A stretch of 64,000 bases of DNA, from assembly GCA_052143535.1 (NCBI GenBank), contig JBKQSS010000101.1, positions 12,768-76,767 of the forward strand, given 5' to 3'. Within the stretch, counting starts at the first letter, position 1; each line of letters opens with the position of its first letter. This document shows positions 56,948 through 64,000 of this stretch, piece by piece. Position numbers and translations under genes: made by a program. Below the pieces are notes generated by a model that made no database searches, was not told where the DNA came from, and was given only the letters and a program-made list of their open reading frames with translations. Source of the DNA: JADGRA01 sp052143535 (lineage in GTDB: Bacteria > Myxococcota > Myxococcia > Myxococcales > Myxococcaceae).

Positions 56948-58015
56948 CTAAGGCCCAGCCACCCAGAGGCACCCCCCCGAGGAGTCCGCGGCGAAGGCCT
57001 TTCCGCGCTGGTCCGCCACCACCACGCGGACTCCGGGAGCGGTTGCAACGCGCCGCAGCAGGCTGAGGCGCCCGGCGTCGGTGTAGCCGACGAAGGAGAG
57101 CATGCCGGTGCCACCCGAGGCGGCGAAGAGACGTTTCAGGCTGGGAAGGATGGCCGGGCCGTCCACGCCGGCCCCGGTGACGAGTCCCGCCAGTTGGAAG
57201 CCGTTGCGCTCCAGCAAAAGCGCCACAAAGCCGTCGGTGCAAGCGACGAAGAGCAACCCTTTGTCAGCATCGAGGGCCAGGCCCCTCGGCCCTTTCGCAC
57301 CGCACCCCGTCTTCCAGCGCGCCACCACCGCACGAGTGGTGACGTCCAGAGCCAACGTCTCGTCCTTGTCCTCGAGGTTGGTGTAGAAGCGCCCGCGCCG
57401 CAGGTCGACCGCGTAGCCCTCCGGAGTGCCGTCCAGCTGGACCTGCGCCTTCTCCTCCAGGCCAGTCTCGCTGACGGCCAGCACGGCGATGGACTTCGAG
57501 CGCGGAAGCGTGGCCCACACCTCCTGGCTGCTGGCCACGTAGGCCAGGCCGTCCGGCGGGACGCTCAGCGGGACACAGGCGCCGCGCTGGTGCGTGGAGA
57601 GGTCGACGGCGCACACCGAGGCGTCGGCGCGGTTGCCGACGTAGGCCGAGCGCGGGCCAAAGGTGACGGAGCTCGGGCCCAGCGTCCGTCCGTTGAGCTC
57701 CCGGGTGGGGAAGCCCTCGACGGACTGCACCCGCTCGGTTTGCGCGTCGACGACGAAGACGCGCCCAGTGTTTCCCCCGGGTGCCCACACCGTGTCGGTG
57801 GTCGGCTCGTAGCCCAAATAGTCCATGGTGACGCCCCGGCTGGCGCCGCCTGGCAAGAGGGCCACCGGGTGCGGGCGGGCGGCCGACGGCAGCGCTGGCA
57901 CCTCTGGCGCTGGCGCCGCCGCTTTCGGCAGCGCTGCGCCCACCGCTCCCGGCTCCTGCGGCTGCTTGGAGGCGCAGCCCCCGAGGAGCACGAGGAATAA
58001 AAGGTGGGGCCTCAT
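56948..58015 (-). CDS. Lipoprotein with beta-propeller-like repeats
   Basis: 355 residues from ATG 58015. A signal peptide with lipobox LGGC (LLFLVLLGGCASK) is followed by a Pro/Ala linker and a repeated pattern typical of YncE-like propellers: TDTVWAPGGNTGRVFVVDAQ, RSAYVGNRADASVCAVDLS, SQEVWATLPRSKSIAVLAV, RGRFYTNLEDKDETLALDV, KGLLFVACTDGFVALLL. It probably sits on the outer or inner membrane as a binding scaffold. Cys pairs may form disulfides. Function unknown. Convergent with the peptidase gene. Confidence 0.82.
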   Translation of the reverse strand: MRPHLLFLVLLGGCASKQPQEPGAVGAALPKAAAPAPEVPALPSAARPHPVALLPGGASRGVTMDYLGYEPTTDTVWAPGGNTGRVFVVDAQTERVQSVEGFPTRELNGRTLGPSSVTFGPRSAYVGNRADASVCAVDLSTHQRGACVPLSVPPDGLAYVASSQEVWATLPRSKSIAVLAVSETGLEEKAQVQLDGTPEGYAVDLRRGRFYTNLEDKDETLALDVTTRAVVARWKTGCGAKGPRGLALDADKGLLFVACTDGFVALLLERNGFQLAGLVTGAGVDGPAILPSLKRLFAASGGTGMLSFVGYTDAGRLSLLRRVATAPGVRVVVADQRGKAFAADSSGGCLWVAGP

Positions 58016-58296
58016 GCACGGAGGGGTGTACCGCAACGTCGAAGGGCATTGCATCTGTCCCTGACGGGTGACGCCGCCCGGGTCGGGCCTGCCCTCCCAC
58101 ACCCGGCCCCGCGGCAATGGCCGGACGGGGGCTAACGTCCACGCCGAGGTGGCACCCCGCGCGGCTGGCCGTGGCTCGCGCTGGCCTGGGGGCCTTTGGC
58201 CGCTCCTTGCGCCCGGCGCGCCTTAAGCGGGGAGGAGGAGCCGCCCCAAGCGCTGCCCCCCCTTGCGGAGAGCGCAGTGCGGCAAGGCACCAACCC

Positions 58297-59520
58297 TCAT
58301 TCGCTGCGCATCGCCTCGACCGGGTCCAGGCCCGCGGCGCGGGCGGCCGGGTAAATGCCAAAGCCGAGCCCCACCGTCGAGGCCATGGCCAGCGCCACCC
58401 CCACCGACCACCCCGGGACGTCGGTTGGGAACCCCAGCGCCCAGCGGCCGAGGAAGGCCACGCCGTAGCCAATGCCGACGCCCACCATTCCACCGAGCAG
58501 CGAGAGCACCAGCGCCTCGGTCGCAAACTGTCCGAGGATTCGGTTCCGACGCGCCCCCAGCGCCTTGCGGATGCCAATCTCCTGCGTCCGCTCGGTGACC
58601 GAGACCAGCATGATGTTGAGGATGCCGATGCCGCCCACAATCAGCGAGAGCAAGCACACCCCGAAGCTGGCCGCCGTCACCACCGTCGAAATCTGGTTGA
58701 AGGTTTCGGTGGCCGACTCATTGGAGAAAATGGTGAAGTCGCTCTCCTGGTCGGGCCGCAGGTTGTGCCGATGGCGCATCAGCAGCTCGACGCCGTCCTG
58801 AGCCCGCTGCAGCGACTGGGTGTTCCAGGCTTGCATGCTGATGTTGAGTGACCTGTTTTTGCCGTACAGGTCGAAGAAGACGGGGATGGGGATGATGGCC
58901 GAGTTGTCGTAACCCGAGCCGAAAATACCCCCCTGACGCTTGAGCACCCCGATGACTTGAAAGTTGCGGTTGCTGATGCGGACGTCCTGGCCGACCGCCT
59001 CGAGGTCCGGGAAAAGCACTTCGGCAATGTCCATGCCGATGACCGCCACCTGCGCCCCCTCCAGCACCTCCGACTCGCTGAAGCTGCGCCCGCGCACCAC
59101 GGTCAGCGCGTTGGTGTCGAAAAAGTGGAAGGTGCCACCACCAATCTGGACGTTGGGCCTCGTCTCCCGGGCCGCCGTTGCGACCTTCTTTGGGCCGACC
59201 CCGTAGGCTTCGGCCGTCACCGTCGCCACCTCGGGAAGCTGCTTTTGGATGGCCTCGAAGTCAGAGAGACTAATGTTCGGCCGTCGGTCGATTTTGTCCC
59301 AGTCGACTTGCCCGAAGCCCATCGGCCACTTCTGCAACTGGAAGCCGTTGGCGCCGAGGCCCGAGAGGTCCGAGTCGACTTTCGTCCGGAGCCCCTGCAA
59401 CAGCGCCATCATCGACACCACGGTGGCGACGCCGATGACGATGCCCAACAGGGTGAGCACGCTTCGCAGCCGGTGCCCCCAGAAAGTCCGTAACGCGAGC
59501 CGGAAATTGTCGGTGAACAT
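58297..59520 (-). CDS. MacB/FtsX-type ABC permease
   Basis: 407 residues from ATG 59520. N-terminal RLALRTFWGHRLRSVLTLLGIVIGVATVV is the first transmembrane helix with the coupling segment, followed by a periplasmic MacB-type core domain, and three C-terminal helices (LLSLIVGGIGILNIMLVSV, ALVLSLLGGMVGVGIGYGV, VGVALAMASTVGLGFGIYPA) with RTQEIGIRKALGA between. The cognate ATPase and membrane-fusion genes are not next to it. Family members export lipoproteins, antibiotics or peptides mechanically. Confidence 0.92.
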   Translation of the reverse strand: MFTDNFRLALRTFWGHRLRSVLTLLGIVIGVATVVSMMALLQGLRTKVDSDLSGLGANGFQLQKWPMGFGQVDWDKIDRRPNISLSDFEAIQKQLPEVATVTAEAYGVGPKKVATAARETRPNVQIGGGTFHFFDTNALTVVRGRSFSESEVLEGAQVAVIGMDIAEVLFPDLEAVGQDVRISNRNFQVIGVLKRQGGIFGSGYDNSAIIPIPVFFDLYGKNRSLNISMQAWNTQSLQRAQDGVELLMRHRHNLRPDQESDFTIFSNESATETFNQISTVVTAASFGVCLLSLIVGGIGILNIMLVSVTERTQEIGIRKALGARRNRILGQFATEALVLSLLGGMVGVGIGYGVAFLGRWALGFPTDVPGWSVGVALAMASTVGLGFGIYPAARAAGLDPVEAMRSE

Positions 59521-59647
59521 GCCGTGGAAGGGAGGACGTCATGCCTTCCCCTGCCCTTCTCTACGCTTGGCCGGCGGTGCTATTTCGCGAGCCGGCCGTT
59601 GGCCGGGGGGAGGTCCCCAGCGCGTCGAGGGGTTTGAGCCCCAAGCC

Positions 59648-62600
59648 TCAGGGGGTGAAGACGCCGCTCACCGCCGCGCTGGTGGATTGACCAAACACGA
59701 GGTAGCCGGCGCCAATCGGGACGGTGTCATCGGCAACCAGTTGAATGCTGTAGGAATTGCCGGCCACCAAGAGGCCCGGAGGAATTTGGACCTGGAGGTC
59801 TCGCGTCTCAATTTCGGCGACGCCGCCGCTGAGCGTCTGCGTTCCGCTCTTGAAGAATTGGTTGATGAAGATGAGGTAGCGGGTGGGCGTACCGATGGTC
59901 GGCGGGCTCCAGGCCAGTAAGGGCGTCAGGCCCACGCCCGAAAGCGGCTTGGAGGCATCGGCTCCGTTGAGGGTGATGGCCCGCACCGGGCTCATCACCG
60001 GGACGACGGCATTCTTACAAAAGTCACTCAACGAGAAGACGGTTTGAAAGCCCACCGTTTGTTGGTTGTTGGCCGTCGTTCCGGGAAACGCAAAGGACTG
60101 GTTGGCGTCGTACGTCAAAAGTCCGACTGGGATGAATGGGTAGCCCGCCGGAATGCCGAAAGTCATCGCGCCACTGGCCGCGTCCACATTCGGTGGGGAG
60201 GGGCTGTAGGCCAGGATGTCCGACGTCGCTTGCCTCGGCTGCCAGCCTTGGCTGGTGAGGTAGCTGACCCCGATAATATTCAGCCCCCAATTGAGAGAGG
60301 TGGTGTAGCCACTCGGCTCGAGCCCCTGGAGGGCCGCTGCAAACTGAGACAGCCTGAAGTCGCAGCTGACGGTCTGGTCCTGGTTGACCGGCAGGAAGGC
60401 TCCAGCCAGTGTCACATTCTGTCCATCCGCCAGGCTCAACGGCGGGGCGTCATAGGTGGCCGCCATGGACAGGTAGAACGAGCCACTGGCGGTTTGCTGC
60501 ACGTGCATCTGCTCGACGACGACGCTGTCGCCCTCGGCCGCTTGGATGGTATTCGGCCCTCCGCAGTCCTTGACGCTGAAGACCGAGCCGACGAGGGTGG
60601 TGCCGCCGGCCGCGGGCAAGGGAGCGGGGTTGCACCCGAACGGAGCGGTATTGTCGAAGTCATTGGCCCCCAGAGACAGCACCTCAATCTGGTCGTTGGC
60701 ATTCCAGGCCAGAAGGTTGGTGAGATTGAGCGTCAGAGTGGCGTCGCTGGGCAGCGCGTAGTTGAAGGGGACGACGTTGGGCCGGCCGGCGGCCAAGTTG
60801 GTGATGACGAGGGCGTCGTCGGGAAACCAGAAGTAGGTGCCGGCCAAGTCCAACAGGTAGTTGCCTGACGTCGGTAGGCCGGCCACGGTGAAGGTGCCGT
60901 TGTTGAAGCCGCCCCCGGCGATGCCCGGCCCATACACCCCAGCGTCCAGCACATAGGCGGTGACGTTGGTGGACGAGAAGTCTGGGTAAAACACCTGCTC
61001 CGGCACCCCGGGCAGCTGGTAGATGGTTTCCTCCATCCCGGTGATGGCCCGAAGCGGCCCGCCGTCGTTTCCGCCGTCTGGCGCGCCCCCCGGCACGGCC
61101 GCCCCCACCTGCAGCGAGATGGCGTGCTCGTTGAATTCATCCAAAAGGTAGACGTTGGGAAAGCTGGGGGCGGAGACGAGTCGGCTGTTGGAGGTGTCGG
61201 TGACGCGCGGGTAGACGTACAGCCAGCGTGGCTGGAGGTCCGGGGCGAAGGCCAGGACGCCCACGCCGAGCGCCGCTCCGGACACCAGCACGGCGAAGCT
61301 GCCGTCATTGCCGGCGTAGGTGCTGAGGGCCAGCACCGAGCCGAGCGCCGAGTCCCCCGTCTGGTAGAGACCGGCGATGGGGGTGACGACGTCTGGGCCG
61401 GTGCCGTTGAGGGCCCACAGGGTGAAGGTGGTGTAGGGGGGCTGGTTGCTCAGCGTCACCACCCGGCCGTCGGCCAGCGCCCCCACCAACTCGGCCTGGA
61501 CGGTGGGCGGGCTCCCCAAGGGGGCGGTGTAGCTGCCGAGGATGGTGCTCCCTGGCCCCACCCGAAGAATGGGGTAGACCAGCGCCGGCGCGACGGTGCC
61601 GCAATCCGAGGTGAGCTGGACGACAAACGTCCCGTCGCCCACCGCCAACAGTTTGTCGATGGCTTGAATCGGGCACCCGGCGGGGGCGGCGGTGGGCCCA
61701 AAGGTGACGTTGCCCGAGGTGAGGTCCACCAAGTTCCAGCTGCTCCCGCAGACGGCGACGTTGGGAGAGAGGTAGCTGCCTCCGGCAGCGGCCACCACGC
61801 CCGGGGTGGGCGGCCCGGTGAAGACGGTGCCCGAAGCGGCCGTCACCACGTTCAGGCTTGGGTCAAAGCAGGTGAGGCCTTCCGTCCCCGCGTCGGAGCA
61901 GGCCGTCACTGAGTCCTGAAGGCACAACAAGTTGTCGACTCGGCTGAGCGGCGCGGCTGCGCTGGCCGGGCCGCCAGTGGCGTTGACGACGGCAGTCGTG
62001 GCGTTGGGCGCCGGCGCGAGGAGGAGATTCGAACTCGTGCCGGTGAATTGGAAAAACAGCGTCTGGCCCTGGGCATTCAGCCCACGGGCGAGGTAGCCCC
62101 CGCCCAGGCCGCCGTCCAAGGTTTGGGTGTTGAAGCCGTAAAACGTCCCGTCCGCCTGTGCCAGGACGCCGGGAATCCACTCCGAGGTGGCGCTGGCCGG
62201 AAGCGCGGTGGCCAGCGGCAGCGCCAGGCCGCCGTCGAAGGCCACTGGCTCGGCGGCCCACACGGTGGGGCTGCTCGAGGCCGGCTTGCCGGGAATGTAG
62301 CGGTCCCACACCACCCGGGTGAGGTCCACCGCCAAGTCCAACTCGGTGGTGTTGCCATTCTGGGCGGTGGCGCTGACGGTGAGGCGCACCATGCGCTCGG
62401 TGTCGGTGAGGACTTCAATCGGCACCGGCACCCCGCTTGTGTAGGGGTAGTTGTCCGTCCCCAGTCCGGGAGCACTGGCGAAGTAGACGACGTACGTCGG
62501 CACGCCTCCGTCCTCCACCACCGTGACGCCGCTCGCCGGCTGGCCGTCGAGCAGCACTTCGGGAAAGGACTTCAGCCCGGCGTCGGCGGTGCTGGTCACC

Positions 62601-63106
62601 TGCACGGTGTAGGGGGCCAGGGGCTGGGCGCTGGGCGGGTATTGGACGGTGAGGGCGGGCCCTTGTGTGTTGAGGAAGACTTGGAAGTCTGACTGCTGCA
62701 GTGCGCCCGCGTCGCTGAAGGCCTGGACGGCCAGCTGAAGCAACAGCGGCCCGGCGTCCGGGTTGGCCACGGCGACGGACTCGCACTGGGCGAAGTCCAC
62801 CAGCGCGATGTAGGGGGGGGCGGCCCAAGCGTAGGCGGCGCGCTGCCCCCCGTCCGGCCCGCACAGGACGCTGACGCGGCCTATGCCGTTGACGGAGGCC
62901 GCCGCCACCGTCACCTGGGCGGTGAGGGCAATGGTGTCTCCCGGCTTTGGGGTGACGACGGTGAGGTAGGGCGCAGGCGCCGTCGGCGGGACGGTGGGCA
63001 AGTCCAGGTTGAGACAGCCGAGGCCCAGCAGAAGACACAAGCCCAAAGCGGCTGCTGCGCGCCGGCCGGGCCACTCCCGCTCCCGGTTCCTCGTGCGCAT
63101 CGGCAT
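59648..63106 (-). CDS. Giant lipoprotein with Ig-like and beta-rich domains
   Basis: 1152 residues from ATG 63106 (or ATG 63100). Basic N terminus, hydrophobic core and lipobox LGLGC give a lipid anchor. Mature sequence is Gly/Thr/Ser/Val/Asn-rich with cadherin/Ig-like openings (YLTVVTPKPGDTIALTAQVT), several YxxxP-type strand repeats, and a fibronectin-like C-terminal segment (PLLAWSPPTIGTPTRYLIFI). Few charged residues. It is probably displayed at the cell surface. No enzymatic motif; adhesion or a matrix role is only a guess. Confidence 0.82.
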   Translation of the reverse strand: MPMRTRNREREWPGRRAAAALGLCLLLGLGCLNLDLPTVPPTAPAPYLTVVTPKPGDTIALTAQVTVAAASVNGIGRVSVLCGPDGGQRAAYAWAAPPYIALVDFAQCESVAVANPDAGPLLLQLAVQAFSDAGALQQSDFQVFLNTQGPALTVQYPPSAQPLAPYTVQVTSTADAGLKSFPEVLLDGQPASGVTVVEDGGVPTYVVYFASAPGLGTDNYPYTSGVPVPIEVLTDTERMVRLTVSATAQNGNTTELDLAVDLTRVVWDRYIPGKPASSSPTVWAAEPVAFDGGLALPLATALPASATSEWIPGVLAQADGTFYGFNTQTLDGGLGGGYLARGLNAQGQTLFFQFTGTSSNLLLAPAPNATTAVVNATGGPASAAAPLSRVDNLLCLQDSVTACSDAGTEGLTCFDPSLNVVTAASGTVFTGPPTPGVVAAAGGSYLSPNVAVCGSSWNLVDLTSGNVTFGPTAAPAGCPIQAIDKLLAVGDGTFVVQLTSDCGTVAPALVYPILRVGPGSTILGSYTAPLGSPPTVQAELVGALADGRVVTLSNQPPYTTFTLWALNGTGPDVVTPIAGLYQTGDSALGSVLALSTYAGNDGSFAVLVSGAALGVGVLAFAPDLQPRWLYVYPRVTDTSNSRLVSAPSFPNVYLLDEFNEHAISLQVGAAVPGGAPDGGNDGGPLRAITGMEETIYQLPGVPEQVFYPDFSSTNVTAYVLDAGVYGPGIAGGGFNNGTFTVAGLPTSGNYLLDLAGTYFWFPDDALVITNLAAGRPNVVPFNYALPSDATLTLNLTNLLAWNANDQIEVLSLGANDFDNTAPFGCNPAPLPAAGGTTLVGSVFSVKDCGGPNTIQAAEGDSVVVEQMHVQQTASGSFYLSMAATYDAPPLSLADGQNVTLAGAFLPVNQDQTVSCDFRLSQFAAALQGLEPSGYTTSLNWGLNIIGVSYLTSQGWQPRQATSDILAYSPSPPNVDAASGAMTFGIPAGYPFIPVGLLTYDANQSFAFPGTTANNQQTVGFQTVFSLSDFCKNAVVPVMSPVRAITLNGADASKPLSGVGLTPLLAWSPPTIGTPTRYLIFINQFFKSGTQTLSGGVAEIETRDLQVQIPPGLLVAGNSYSIQLVADDTVPIGAGYLVFGQSTSAAVSGVFTP

Positions 63107-63293
63107 GCGACCCCTCCCCGAAGGCCTGCTAGCAGTTTACCGCGTGCTCGCGCCGTCTTCCGTCCGTCCCGACTTCCCCCAAAGCAGCCCTCACGAGGAG
63201 CTCTGCAGCCCCCCTTGGGGGCGGGCAGCAACCCTGCCCTTTTGGGTTCTACTCCAACGCAGTGCCGCGCGCGCCACAAGCACGGGGCTCGCT

Positions 63294-63705
63294 TCACTTG
63301 CCCGCTGAGGCGGGCGGCGGCTTAAAGCTGACCGCGTCTTTCTGTACCCACCAGGCCAGCACCTCCACCGCCAGCCGTCCGGCCTTCACCGCCGGGTCTG
63401 CCTCGGCGAGCCGCCGGGCCTCGGCCAGCGTCCCCACCCGGTACAGGCACATGCGTCTCATCCGTCTGCTCGTCAAAGGGACCGGCGAGGACCAGCTTTC
63501 CCGTCTCGTACATGGCCTGAAGGTGGCCCAGGTGCCGCTTCTGCAGCGCCTCGAGCGCGGCCTCGTCCAGTGGGGGCGCGTTGGCCGGCCGCCTGAGCAG
63601 CACCCGGTAGTACTTCTCCATGTTGGCCGGCGTCTCGTCGGCCGCCTGCGCCCGAGGCGGCCCCCCGAGTGCCACCGCCAAAACCAACCCCGGCAGCAGT
63701 TTCAT
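63294..63705 (-). pseudogene. Exported YciI-like protein, frameshifted
   Basis: From ATG 63705 a signal peptide (LPGLVLAVALGGPPRAQAAD) precedes a YciI-like sequence: YYRVLLRRPANAPPL, RHLGHLQAMYETGKLVLAGPFDE. The match then jumps to the adjacent frame: MCLYRVGTLAEARRLAEADP and VKAGRLAVEVLAWWVQKDAV. The shift lies near 63451, within a GATGAGACGCATGTG stretch, where one extra or two missing bases separate the frames. Both halves keep family similarity, so the damage is recent or a sequencing error. The continuous product would be about 137 residues. Confidence 0.7.
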
Positions 63706-64000
63706 GTCTCGCTCCAGAAAAAGGAGAAGGGAGGCCCGGCCTCTACCCCCGTCTTGTAGAAAAGGGGCGCCCCCCCCTTGCCCGACTCTCCCCCCCACCG
63801 GGGCCAGAAGAGGAAGGCTTGGGGCCCCGCGGCCGCCGTCGAGGCCCCGGGGGCTTTGTGTGTACGCTTCGGCCCCCCCGTTTTTTTGGGGGGGGAAAGT
63901 GCCGTCCAACCCCCACGTCCGCTTGGAAGGGACCCCCCCATTGAGCAACCCCCCCGCCCTCTCGGTGGACCTGGAGGGGGCCCAGGTCAAGCTTCGCGCA
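63706..64000. other. Right end of window, homopolymer-rich
   Basis: About 295 bases with repeated runs of C or G (63768-63778, 63790-63799, 63876-63897, 63934-63954) and one T-run (63890-63896). The long minus-strand frame here is a continuation of the YciI-like frame and lacks similarity. No gene supported. Confidence 0.5.

Noticed and set aside
1..64000. tRNA, rRNA, insertion sequences, CRISPR arrays
   Set aside because: Looked for conserved tRNA T-loop sequences, transposase motifs and regular repeats; none found. Small non-coding RNAs cannot be excluded by eye.

Overview
The window is one continuous chromosomal piece of very high GC content, with short intergenic gaps, many GTG starts and many ATGA or GTGA start/stop overlaps. 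It carries no rRNA, no recognisable tRNA, no insertion sequence and no CRISPR array. The gene content points to a fruiting myxobacterium of the Myxococcus/Stigmatella/Corallococcus type (Cystobacterineae). The signs are a mevalonate-pathway HMG-CoA reductase next to a type 2 isopentenyl-diphosphate isomerase, eukaryote-like Ser/Thr kinases, response-regulator/DUF4388 signalling proteins, large coiled-coil proteins, and above all a histidine kinase - NtrC-type activator - Crp-family trio in the arrangement of the mrpA-mrpB-mrpC developmental locus. The species cannot be fixed from sequence reading alone.

Layout. 1-2.5 kb (minus): HMG-CoA reductase and Fni, two isoprenoid precursor enzymes. 2.5-5.9 kb (plus): a DsrE-like protein, a membrane-anchored coiled-coil protein, a sensor histidine kinase and a small unknown protein. 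5.9-9.8 kb (minus): a receiver/DUF4388 protein, a GAF plus degenerate GGDEF protein, and dapF. 9.9-16.5 kb (minus): a very large Ser/Thr kinase with a TPR-like tail, and a 1041-residue methyltransferase-like/coiled-coil protein. 16.6-22.4 kb: a membrane protein of unknown function, hpt and prs (divergent), a single-domain response regulator, a DUF2236 oxygenase, L25/Ctc and pth. 22.6-25.5 kb: rpsF-rpsR-rplI-dnaB, where S18 has a long Gly/Tyr-rich tail. 25.5-27.7 kb (minus): thiE - class I amidotransferase-like hydrolase - thiD. 27.8-29.4 kb (plus): small and membrane proteins (DUF1844, DUF2127). 29.5-31.8 kb (minus): a four-gene exported/membrane cluster (DUF6152, an exported protein, two DUF6644-like). 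31.9-36.1 kb: an unknown protein, clpB and a D-amino-acid oxidase. 36.2-40.3 kb (minus): a tight run of amidohydrolase-like pseudoenzyme, rRNA methyltransferase, Ser/Thr kinase and truA. 40.4-43.7 kb (plus): mrpA, mrpB, mrpC. 43.7-48.1 kb (plus): a membrane MutS-like ATPase, an M1 aminopeptidase and an Asp/Glu racemase. 48.1-49.6 kb: a gene-poor stretch with small exported proteins and strong hairpins. 49.6-56.9 kb (plus): amidase - five-component branched-chain amino-acid type ABC transporter - M20 peptidase. 56.9-63.7 kb (minus): a propeller lipoprotein, a MacB/FtsX permease, a 1152-residue lipoprotein and a frameshifted YciI-like gene.

The parts most worth a second look are the mrpB-mrpC intergenic region (two matches to the MrpC box, a 13-bp direct repeat suited to an enhancer-binding protein, a perfect 10-bp hairpin and a sigma-54-like element), an amidohydrolase divergent from mrpA that has lost most of its metal ligands, the amidotransferase-like hydrolase inside a thiamin operon, and the methyltransferase-like coiled-coil giant. 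Functions are assigned by reading family motifs by eye. No database search was run.
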